Assembly (NCBI RefSeq): GCF_008905045.1
Contig: NZ_VWMY01000079.1
Coordinates: forward strand, 1-43,285
Direction: 5' to 3'
Source: Streptomyces albicerus
Lineage (GTDB): Bacteria; Actinomycetota; Actinomycetes; Streptomycetales; Streptomycetaceae
Length of the DNA stretch: 43,285 bases
Positions 1 through 7,731 of the stretch are shown in pieces. The position numbers were made by a program, and so were the translations under genes. The notes beneath the pieces are model-generated. The model did not search any database. It was given only the letters and a program-made list of their open reading frames with translations, and was not told the DNA's origin. The stretch's first letter is position 1, and each line of letters opens with the position of its first letter.

Positions 1-586
1 CGGATCATCAAGGACAGGGGCAACGAGTCATACCGGCCCCGAAGGCCACGAGCCCCGAACCGGGCTCTACGAAGACGGTAATGGGCGAGCTGCTGCCGCA
101 TCCAGGGCCGGTCCGGGCGCGCTCCCGGGGCCGGAGCGGGGCCACGTCGTCCGACGGTCCTGCCAGGCGCGGCTGGTGGGCCGCCCCGCGGTCGGCGGAC
201 ATGGATGACGGCGTCGGTGCCGGGTGGCCGAGGTCGTGGCCGGCATACCGGTGAGGTTGTGGCGCCGCATCCATCGGACGAGGTCGAGGGGTTCCTCGGT
301 GTGCCGGAAGACGTACCGGCCCCGGAACTGCCGCGCCCTGATCGTCTCGGGGCCGACGGCGTGGGCCGGGCCGATCATCCGGGTGACGGCGTCCAGGTCG
401 GTCGACGGCCCGGCCCGGCGGGTCGGTTCCGCGACCGGGTCGAGGAGGTGGCCGGGGTGCGGCCACGGACGATGGGCCGGTGCACCGAAGCACAGGTGCA
501 GTTGCCCCCCGATGGGCCGGCGGTCTGTCTCCAGCGGAGCTCCAGCGCTTCACGAGCGAGTCGCAGGATCCGGTTGCCAAGGTCAT
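1..586. other. Left flank, no convincing gene
   Basis: I find no complete gene before the NRPS. On the minus strand, about 67 to 410, one frame reads like real protein for roughly 45 residues (around RGRYVFRHTEEPLDLVRW) and then degrades into arginine/proline-rich sequence typical of a shadow frame. It has no clear start or known domain. It may be the remnant of a gene interrupted at the cluster edge, but I do not recognise the family. Confidence 0.2.
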
Positions 587-600
587 GGCAAGGCTTTGCC
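587..600. promoter_or_regulatory. Dyad GGCAA-N4-TTGCC before the NRPS gene
   Basis: The half sites GGCAA and TTGCC are separated by GGCT, ending 33 bases before the NRPS ATG. An overlapping dyad TTGCCA/TGGCAA lies at 574-579 and 586-591. The same half sites with the same 4-base spacing lie 32 bases before the XRE regulator gene at 7407-7420. The shared sequence, spacing and distance suggest an operator for that regulator. A CTTGAG hexamer at 605-610 lies between the dyad and the ribosome binding site. Confidence 0.55.
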
Positions 601-633
601 AGGCCTTGAGCCATCGTCGAAGGAGCCCGCCCG

Positions 634-3600
634 ATGTCCCTCTCCGCCCTCGTCGAACAGCAGGTGCTCGCCCGGCCCGAGGCCGTCGCCGTGGCCTGCC
701 CGGACGGCAGCGGTCCCAAAACCGCCCTCACCTACCGTGAGTTGAGCCGCGCGGCCGACCTGCTGGCGGCGCACCTCGCGGCGCGGGGCGTCGGTCCGGG
801 CGACCGGGTGGTGACGTGTCTGCGGCCGGGCACGGACCTGGTGACCGCCCTGCTCGCGATCGTGCGGACGGGCGCGGCGTACGTGCCGCTCGATCCGGCG
901 CATCCGGCACGGCGGCGACGGCTGATCGTGCGGGACTGCTCGGCCCGCGCCGTGGTGACGACCACCGCTCACCTGGCCGACTTCGACGAACCCGGCCCCA
1001 TGTCCGTCGCCCTCGACGCCGAGGCCGCCGAGATCGCGCGGCGCGCCGACGCCCCGCCCCGCGCCGTGCCCGCGCCCGACGACGCCGCCTACGTCTGCTA
1101 CACGTCCGGCACGACCGGCACCCCCAAGGGCGTCGTCGTACCGCACCGGGCGGTCCTGGACCTCGTAGGGTCGACCGACTACCTGCGGCTGGAGCCGGCG
1201 GACGTGGTCGCGCAGGCCGCCAACCCCGCCTTCGACGCGGCCACGTTCGAGATCTGGGCGACGCTGACCGCGGGCGGCCGGCTGGTCGTGCTGGACCGGG
1301 ACACCGTCGTGGACCCCCGGGCGCTGGAGCACTCCCTGCAGGCGCACGGCATCACGGTGATGTTCCTGACGACGGCGCTGTTCCACCGGGTCGCCGACGA
1401 ACGGCCCACCGCTCTCGGGGACCTGCGTGCCGTGCTGTTCGGCGGGGAGCGCTGCGATCCGCGGCGGGTGCGGGAGGTCGTGGAGGCCGGGCCGCCGGGG
1501 CGGCTGCTGCACATGTACGGGCCGACCGAGGCCACCACGTTCGCCACCTGGTACGAGGTGCCCCGGGTGCCCGGCGACGAGACGGTGCCGATCGGCCGGC
1601 CCGTCGGCGCCACCCGGGCGGTCGTCGTCGACCCGGCCGGGACACCCCTCGGGCCGGGCGGCACCGGTGAACTGCTGCTGGGCGGGCCGGGGCTGGCCAC
1701 CGGCTATCTGGGGCTGCCCCGGCTGACCGACGAGCGGTTCGTCGAGGACCGGTTCACCGGCGGCGGACGGCTGTACCGCACCGGGGACCGGGTGCGGGTG
1801 CGCGAGGACGGCGAGCTGGAGTTCGCCGGCCGGTTCGACGACCAGGTCAAGCTGCGGGGTTTCCGGATCGAACTCGGTGAGATCGAGGCCGTGCTGCGCC
1901 AGCACCCCGCGGTGTCGGCGGCCGTGGCGTCGGTGCAGGAGAGTGCCGACGGCGAGTGCCGGCTGGTGGCGCACGTGGTGCCGGCCGCCCCCACCGCCCG
2001 TCCGCCCCGGCCGAACACGCAGGTCACCGAGTGGAAGGAGATCTACGACACCCTGTACGCGGACGGCGCGGACAGCCGGCTCGGGGAGAACTTCGCGGGC
2101 TGGCACAGCAGTTACGACACCCGGCCGATCCCCCCGGAGCACATCCGGGAGCTGCGCGCGGCCACCGTGGAGCGGGTGCGGGAGCTGGGCCGGCGCCGGA
2201 TCCTGGAGATCGGGGCAGGTGCGGGGCTGCTGCTGGCGGAGCTCGCCGCCGACGAGGAGTGCGAGCAGTACTGGGCAACCGACCTGTCCGAGGCGGCCGT
2301 GGCGGCCCTGCGCGCCCGGGCCCGGGCGGACGTACGGCTGCGGGACAAGGTGCGGCTGAGCTGCCGGGCCGCGCACGACACGGGCGGGCTGCCGCCCGGG
2401 TACTTCGACACGATCGTCGTCAACTCGGTGATCCAGTACTTCCCCGGCCTCGGTCATCTGCGCACCGTCGTCCAGCGGCTGCTGCCGCTGCTCGCGCCGG
2501 GCGGCGCGCTGTTCCTGGGCGACCTGCGCAACCTGGAGCTGTCGCGCTGCCTGCAGACCGGCGTCGAACTGGCCGACGGCGGCACCGGCCGGGACGTTGG
2601 GGCGGTGCGCCGCCAGATCGCGCGGCGGGTGGAGCTGGAGACCGAACTGACGGCGGCGCCGGCCCTGTTCGCGGCCCTGGCCCGGGAGATGCTGCCGGCC
2701 GTGCGCGCGGTCGACGTCCGGATCAAACGGGGCGTGCACCACAACGAACTGACCCGCTACCGCTACGAGGCGGTGCTGAGCACCGCCGACCCCGTCGCCG
2801 ACCTCGCGGACGCGCCGCGGGTGCGCTGGGGCGCCAAGGTGCGGGACAGCACGACCCTGCAGGCGTATCTGCACGCCGAGCGGCCCGCCGTGCTGCGCGT
2901 CGCCGGCGTGCCCAACGCGCGCGTGCACGGCGAGTGGGCCGCCCTGCGCGAGCTGGCCGGCCCCGAAGGCCGCGTCGCCGACGCGGCGGCCCGGCTCACC
3001 GACCTCTGCCCGGCACCCGATCCGGAGGAGTTGTGCAGGGCCGCCGAACGCCTCGGCTTCAGGGCGCTGCCCACCTGGTCGCCCGGCGCCCCCGAGGCGT
3101 TCGACCTGCTGCTGCTCGCCCCGGACGCCGTCCCTGAGGGGCCGCTGACGTCGGTGTACGCCGCGCCGGTCCGGGCGGCCGAGCGCTGCGCGAGCACCCC
3201 CAACGCCTTCGAGCGGACCGTCGGCTTCGAGGCGGCCCTGCACACCCATCTGCGCGAACGCCTGCCCGACCACATGATCCCGGCCGCGCTGGCGACCCTG
3301 GACGAACTGCCCCTGACCTCCGGCGGAAAGGTGGACCGCCGCGCGCTGCCCGCCTGCGCGTTCACCCCCGGGCGGCCCGGCACCCAGCCGGGCACACCCG
3401 TGCAGGAGATCGTCCGCGATCTGTTCGCGCAGGTGCTGGGTGTGCCCCGGCGGGCGGTCCACGCCGACTCGGACTTCTTCCGGCTGGGCGGCCATTCGCT
3501 GTCCGTCGCCCGGCTGCTCAAGCGGATCCGGCAGATCTTCGGTGCCGCCCCGGGCAGCGGCGCCCTGTACGAGGCCTCGACGCCGGCGCTGCTGGCGGAC

Positions 3601-5934
3601 CTGATCGGGGATCCGGCGGCCGCGCAGACCGGTCCGGTCGGCTCGACAACGGACAGTGCGGTGCTGCCGCTCCGGCTGCGCGGCGCCCTGGACCTGCCCG
3701 CGCTCGAGGCGGCGCTGGCCGATCTGGGCCGGCGGCACGAGAGCCTGCGCAACTCGCGGCTGGGGGCGGCGGGCACCCGGCTGCGGAGGCTGTCGCCGGA
3801 CGACCACGTCCTGGAGCTGGCGGTGCCCGCCGACGGTGTCGACCAGTGGTCGCACGCGCCGCTGGCCGCCGATCTCGCACGGGCCTACGAGGCACGGGCC
3901 ACCGGCGAGGCACCGCGGTGGGCGGCCCCGGCGCACGACGAGGTGCCGCGGGCCACCGGGGGGCAGGCGGCACCGACCGCGCTGCCGGGCGCGCCGCAAG
4001 GACCGCCGGACGGCCCGGCCGGGAGCCTGGGCGCAGAGATCGACGCCGCCCTGCACCAGCGGCTGACCCGGTTCGCCGCCGAGCACGGCACCACCTTGTT
4101 CATGGTGGTGCACACGGCGCTGGCGGCGCTGCTCACCCGGCTCGGGGCGGGTGCGCGGACGACGGTGGCGGCGCCGGTCCCGGCCCGGGGCAGCGATGCG
4201 CTGCGGCGGTCGGTGGGACCGTACGGGCGGGTGCTCGCGCTGACCGTGGACGGCTCGGGCGATCCGGCGTTCGTGGAGCTGCTGCAGCGGGCACGGGCCG
4301 CGGGCCTGGCCGCGTACCGGGACGGCGATGCGCCGCTGGCCGAGCCGGGCGGGGTGTCCCTCACCGTGTTGCAGCAGGTGACGGCCGTGTATCCGGCGGC
4401 AGGTCTGTCCGTGCAGCCCGAACCCGCCCAACTCCCCTGTGCCCGCTCCGAGTTGGCGCTCACTCTCATCGAGCGGCAGGACGCGGTGGGAGCGCCCGCG
4501 GGCATCGCGGTGACGGCCGTGTTCCGGGCCGACGGCGTGGGCGAGGCGGTGGCGGCGTCCCTGACCCGGCAGCTGGTGGCCGTACTGGAGTCGGCCCTCG
4601 CCGACCCCCGGTGCCCGGTGAGCAGGCTGGGTCCGGCCGCCCCCGCGGCCGGCGCCGACGACCGCGGCTGGGCCGGCGAGGCGCTGCGGCTGCCGCGGGC
4701 GACCGTGGCGGGCCTGTTCGCCGAACGGGTCGGCCGGGGCCCCGAACGGCCGGCGCTCGCCGGTGTCGACCAGGCCGAACTGGACTCCCGTTCCGACCTG
4801 TTGGCGCACGTCCTGCTCGAGCACCGGGCGGGCGCGGGCGCGACGGTGGCCACGGCGATCGCGTCGCCGACGGCCTTCGCGGTGGCCGCGCTCGCCGTCG
4901 CCAAGGCCGGCGCCGTCTGTCTGCCGCTCGACCCGGCGCAGGGGGTGCCCGACGGGGTGCGGCCGGCGGTGCTGCTGCTGGACGAGGCCGCCGACCGGAC
5001 CCTGCCCGCGGTGCCCGGAGCGATGCGGCTGGTACGGGACCCGGCGGCCGACGCCCTGGCGGCGGGCGGCCGGTGGCCGGTGCGCGACAGCGACCGGATA
5101 CGGCCGCTCGCGCACGGCGACCCGCTGGTGCTGGCGCCCTGCGGGGACGGCATCGTCGTCGTCGGCGCCGAGTCCGTCGTCGCCGAGAGCGTCACCGCGC
5201 CCTGCGACCGGCCGCGGCGGGCGGCCTGGCTGGTGCGCGGCTACCCCGACGCGGACGCCGCGCTCGGCCTGCTCGGCGCCCTGGCGTCCGGTACGCACGT
5301 CGTGGTACCGCCCGCGTCCCTGTACGAGGGCGGGGCCCCCGCCGTACTGCGCTGGCTGCGCGACCGGGAGGCCGGCACGGTCCTGGGCGGCGGCAGCGAC
5401 CGCGAACTCGTCGCGCTGGCCCGCGCCGAGGGCTGGACGCTGACCAAGAGCGGCGGCAGCGTGGAGGGCCGTCTCGTCGTCGAGCACGGGCCCGGCACCC
5501 GCACCCGGCCGGTGCGCGGCCACCGCGTGTACGTCCTGGACGAGGCGATGCGGCCCGTCGCACCGGGCGGCACCGGCGCGCTGTACATCGGGGGCGTCGG
5601 CGTCGCCCAGGGGTACGCCGGGCTGCCGGGCGCCACCGGCGAGCGGTTCGTGCCCGACCCGTTCGGCGGCGCGTCGGGCACCGCCCGGATGTGGCGGACC
5701 GGGCGGTCCGCGCGGCCGGCGGCCGACGGATCGCTCCAGCTGCTGGACGAGCCGTGGGACGGCGATCCCTACACCGACGTGGATGCCACGTTCGTCGTCG
5801 TCTGCGACGCGCTCGGCCGCAGCGCCCTGTGGCCGGCGTCCGCGGCGGTCCCCCGGGGATGGCGGCAGACGCACGCCGAGGACCTGTACGAGATGTGCGT
5901 CGACCATCTCAACCGGGGCCCGGACGCGGGGTGA
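634..5934 (+). CDS. NRPS: A(N-MT)-PCP-degenerate C-degenerate A-MbtH
   Basis: Non-ribosomal peptide synthetase of 1766 residues. The first adenylation domain has A3 (YTSGTTGTPKG, about 155), A4 (FDAATFEIW, about 200) and A5 (YGPTE, about 295). After A8 (about 402-417) an N-methyltransferase is inserted at about 466-714, with SAM motif LEIGAGAG near 523; the A10 lysine is in PLTSGGKVDRRAL near 892. By eye the pocket reads D-A-F-F-L-G-M-T-F, closest to branched-chain (Val/Ile-like) codes. The PCP (LGGHSLS, Ser near 954) looks functional. Residues about 1008-1340 resemble a condensation domain but lack HHxxxDG. Residues about 1355-1700 resemble an adenylation domain without the TSGTTG or YGPTE motifs. 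The last 55 residues match MbtH (SLWP replaced by ALWP; VPRGW). The start is ATG after AAGGAG. It probably loads and N-methylates one amino acid; the tail may be structural. Confidence 0.9.
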   Translation: MSLSALVEQQVLARPEAVAVACPDGSGPKTALTYRELSRAADLLAAHLAARGVGPGDRVVTCLRPGTDLVTALLAIVRTGAAYVPLDPAHPARRRRLIVRDCSARAVVTTTAHLADFDEPGPMSVALDAEAAEIARRADAPPRAVPAPDDAAYVCYTSGTTGTPKGVVVPHRAVLDLVGSTDYLRLEPADVVAQAANPAFDAATFEIWATLTAGGRLVVLDRDTVVDPRALEHSLQAHGITVMFLTTALFHRVADERPTALGDLRAVLFGGERCDPRRVREVVEAGPPGRLLHMYGPTEATTFATWYEVPRVPGDETVPIGRPVGATRAVVVDPAGTPLGPGGTGELLLGGPGLATGYLGLPRLTDERFVEDRFTGGGRLYRTGDRVRVREDGELEFAGRFDDQVKLRGFRIELGEIEAVLRQHPAVSAAVASVQESADGECRLVAHVVPAAPTARPPRPNTQVTEWKEIYDTLYADGADSRLGENFAGWHSSYDTRPIPPEHIRELRAATVERVRELGRRRILEIGAGAGLLLAELAADEECEQYWATDLSEAAVAALRARARADVRLRDKVRLSCRAAHDTGGLPPGYFDTIVVNSVIQYFPGLGHLRTVVQRLLPLLAPGGALFLGDLRNLELSRCLQTGVELADGGTGRDVGAVRRQIARRVELETELTAAPALFAALAREMLPAVRAVDVRIKRGVHHNELTRYRYEAVLSTADPVADLADAPRVRWGAKVRDSTTLQAYLHAERPAVLRVAGVPNARVHGEWAALRELAGPEGRVADAAARLTDLCPAPDPEELCRAAERLGFRALPTWSPGAPEAFDLLLLAPDAVPEGPLTSVYAAPVRAAERCASTPNAFERTVGFEAALHTHLRERLPDHMIPAALATLDELPLTSGGKVDRRALPACAFTPGRPGTQPGTPVQEIVRDLFAQVLGVPRRAVHADSDFFRLGGHSLSVARLLKRIRQIFGAAPGSGALYEASTPALLADLIGDPAAAQTGPVGSTTDSAVLPLRLRGALDLPALEAALADLGRRHESLRNSRLGAAGTRLRRLSPDDHVLELAVPADGVDQWSHAPLAADLARAYEARATGEAPRWAAPAHDEVPRATGGQAAPTALPGAPQGPPDGPAGSLGAEIDAALHQRLTRFAAEHGTTLFMVVHTALAALLTRLGAGARTTVAAPVPARGSDALRRSVGPYGRVLALTVDGSGDPAFVELLQRARAAGLAAYRDGDAPLAEPGGVSLTVLQQVTAVYPAAGLSVQPEPAQLPCARSELALTLIERQDAVGAPAGIAVTAVFRADGVGEAVAASLTRQLVAVLESALADPRCPVSRLGPAAPAAGADDRGWAGEALRLPRATVAGLFAERVGRGPERPALAGVDQAELDSRSDLLAHVLLEHRAGAGATVATAIASPTAFAVAALAVAKAGAVCLPLDPAQGVPDGVRPAVLLLDEAADRTLPAVPGAMRLVRDPAADALAAGGRWPVRDSDRIRPLAHGDPLVLAPCGDGIVVVGAESVVAESVTAPCDRPRRAAWLVRGYPDADAALGLLGALASGTHVVVPPASLYEGGAPAVLRWLRDREAGTVLGGGSDRELVALARAEGWTLTKSGGSVEGRLVVEHGPGTRTRPVRGHRVYVLDEAMRPVAPGGTGALYIGGVGVAQGYAGLPGATGERFVPDPFGGASGTARMWRTGRSARPAADGSLQLLDEPWDGDPYTDVDATFVVVCDALGRSALWPASAAVPRGWRQTHAEDLYEMCVDHLNRGPDAG

Positions 5935-5972
5935 GAGGGCTGGGGCCGGGACAAGTCCGCTGCGGTTCGGCG

Positions 5973-5989
5973 GCGCCCCACCGGGGCGC
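5973..5989. terminator. Hairpin between convergent genes
   Basis: GCGCCCC and GGGGCGC form a 7-bp stem around a 3-base loop, 39 bases after the NRPS stop, in the 219-base gap between the NRPS and the oppositely oriented XRE gene. There is no U-tract, which is common for actinomycete terminators. The rest of the gap holds a dispersed repeat (6017-6062). Confidence 0.4.
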
Positions 5990-6016
5990 GGGGCTGCAGT
6001 GAGCATGCGGCTTGGC

Positions 6017-6062
6017 CGCGATGGGGGTCCCCCCCGCTCGAGCGAAGCCGAGAGTGGGGGAG
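6017..6062 (+). repeat. 46-base intergenic repeat, copy 1
   Basis: This 46-base segment (containing CCGCTCGAGCGAAGCCGAG) recurs in inverted orientation at 15325-15370 with a single mismatch. Repeats with this core are, from memory, common between Streptomyces genes. It can fold on itself through its G-run and C-run ends. Function unknown. Confidence 0.75.
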
Positions 6063-6153
6063 CAACCTGGGGGCATCTCCCGGCCGAAGGCTGGGCGACC
6101 ACGCCGGCGCCGCGGCCGATCGACGGCACATCGCGGCACTTCCAGCGGAGCGC

Positions 6154-7374
6154 TCAGCCGTCGCGGGCCGTCAGCAGCAGATCGGCGACGACACCCCACA
6201 GCTCGGTCGCCAGGTCCAGGCTCGCGTCCGCCTGGGCGCGCAGGGCCAGGGCGCGCAGGGTGTGCAGGGCCGTGTCGTCGCCGGACAGGAACCGCAGGCG
6301 ATGGCGCAGGACGTCGAGACGGACCCGGTCGCGATACGTCATTCTCGGCTCGTCCCCGGCCAGTTCGGCCAGCCGGGCGCGGGCCTCGTCGCGGCGGCCG
6401 GTGTGGAAGGCCAGCTCCGCTTTGAGGAGGGCCAGTTCCTGACGCAGGGCGGCCGTGCCGACGAAGGCGAGGGCGGGCTCGGCGGCGGCGACGCAGCGCC
6501 CGGCGTCGTCGGTGCGCGGCGGTGTGCGCTGGAGGTTCAGGCGGGCCGCGGCGAACCGCAGCCGCAGCCACAGCACCAGGTCCTCGCCGCCGGGGAATCC
6601 CTCCAGCGCCCGGTCGAGGAGTGCCTGCGCGGCGGCGTGCTCGCCCTGCCGTACCCGGACGGCGGCCGCGGTCCACAGCGCCTCGGCCCACAGGGTGTCC
6701 GAGCGGCCCGCGACCAGGCCGGTCAGTTCGTCGGCGTGCGCCCGCGCCTCGGGCAGCCGGCCCGCCTCGGCCTCCACCGACACCAGGGCGAGCAGTGCTC
6801 CCGCTCGGTCCTGCACGCCGAGACCGTCGGCGCGGGCCAGGTCGTGGGCGGTGACGGCGGCGTCGAGGGCCGGGGCGATCTCGCCCAGCGAGCGCAGACA
6901 GCGGGCCAGCCCGGTCAGGCCGCGCACCCGCAGCTCGGCCAGCCCGATCTCCTCGCTCAGCGCGACGAGTTCGTCGAGACGCACCCGTTCCCCGGCGTGG
7001 TCGCCCTCCCTGCGCCGCACCCGGGCCAGCAGCCACAGCGCCTGCCAGCGCAGGACGGGGTCGGCGTCGGGGTCGGCCGCCAGCGCCCCGCGTACGGCGT
7101 CGACGGCGGCGTCGGTGGACCGCTCGGGCAGGGAGGCGGCCAGGGTCAGCACGTCGGCCAGCGAACCGGCCGCGGGCGCGGCGAGGTCGTCGGGCGGCAC
7201 GCCGAGGCGCCCGGCGAGATAGGTGACGGCACGCGAGGTGGGCCGGCGGGCCCCGGTCTCCAGCCGGGAGAGATATCCGGTGGACATGCCGTCGCCGGCC
7301 AGCGCGGTCTGCGACATGCCTCGGGCGGCGCGCAGTTGGCGCAGGCGCCGGCCGAACGCGGGCTGCTGGAGCAT
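6154..7374 (-). CDS. XRE-family regulator with TPR-like C-terminus
   Basis: Cytoplasmic transcription regulator of 406 residues. The first 60 residues form a Cro/C1-type helix-turn-helix (RRLRQLRAARGMSQTALA, then YLSRLETGARRPT). The remaining residues are an all-helical alanine/leucine/arginine-rich array like the TPR region of Streptomyces XRE-TPR regulators, which often sense a small peptide or metabolite. The ATG is followed by a frame without interruptions; the ribosome binding site is weak. A strong dyad lies just upstream and shares half sites with the NRPS promoter, so autoregulation and control of the NRPS are likely. The gene converges with the NRPS. Ligand unknown. Confidence 0.85.
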   Translation of the reverse strand: MLQQPAFGRRLRQLRAARGMSQTALAGDGMSTGYLSRLETGARRPTSRAVTYLAGRLGVPPDDLAAPAAGSLADVLTLAASLPERSTDAAVDAVRGALAADPDADPVLRWQALWLLARVRRREGDHAGERVRLDELVALSEEIGLAELRVRGLTGLARCLRSLGEIAPALDAAVTAHDLARADGLGVQDRAGALLALVSVEAEAGRLPEARAHADELTGLVAGRSDTLWAEALWTAAAVRVRQGEHAAAQALLDRALEGFPGGEDLVLWLRLRFAAARLNLQRTPPRTDDAGRCVAAAEPALAFVGTAALRQELALLKAELAFHTGRRDEARARLAELAGDEPRMTYRDRVRLDVLRHRLRFLSGDDTALHTLRALALRAQADASLDLATELWGVVADLLLTARDG

Positions 7375-7401
7375 GGTGCCCGAGGCTAGGCGGGCGGCAA
7401 G

Positions 7402-7425
7402 GGGCGGGCAAACCCTTGCCCGCCC
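7402..7425. promoter_or_regulatory. 10-bp dyad before the XRE regulator
   Basis: GGGCGGGCAA (7402-7411) and TTGCCCGCCC (7416-7425) are perfect inverted copies around a 4-base centre, 28 bases before the start codon of the regulator. The core GGCAA-N4-TTGCC equals the dyad before the NRPS. A second nested pair, GGCAAGGG/CCCTTGCC, spans 7396-7420. It reads as an operator, probably autoregulatory. Confidence 0.6.
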
Positions 7426-7482
7426 TCGTGGGCCGGGTCTCAGGCGCAGTTGGCGCGTTTCTCACCCGGTCGTCGAGCATTC

Positions 7483-7524
7483 CTCAAGCGGACTTCCGGC
7501 GGTTCCGTGGACGCTCTCAAGCGG
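7483..7524 (-). promoter_or_regulatory. Direct repeat CCGCTTGAG, 33 bases apart
   Basis: On the minus strand CCGCTTGAG occurs twice (7483-7491 and 7516-7524), exactly 33 bases apart, or three helical turns. SARP proteins bind short direct repeats on one helix face with about 11-base periodicity. The repeats lie about 110-150 bases before the XRE start. Similar CTTGAG elements precede several other operons of the window. The rest of 7426-7731 shows no gene. Confidence 0.4.
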
Positions 7525-7731
7525 CCGCGCAACCACCGGGAGGTCCGTATGTTGCACCCGCTCCTGTCCGACGACGACATCGGCTGGCCCAGGCGATGAG
7601 CACCCGCGAGCGACGGGCACGCCTGTCCGGCACGCGAGGAGTCGATGCTGCCGGGCGCGGCCGCAGGCGCCGTGGCCCTGGCGGGTGCGGCGTCGGCGGC
7701 CTGGGCGGGCACGGGGCCGCGGGCCGTTGCG

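Noticed and set aside
634..3360. Glycine/sarcosine starter loading as in lactonamycin-type pathways
   Set aside because: The N-methyltransferase would fit, but the residues lining the A-domain pocket (D-A-F-F-L-G by eye) look branched-chain, not glycine-like; left open only if alignment disagrees.
583..6129. Minus-strand open frame of about 1848 codons opposite the NRPS
   Set aside because: Arginine/glycine/proline-rich sequence with no domain; it is the GC-driven shadow of the NRPS frame.
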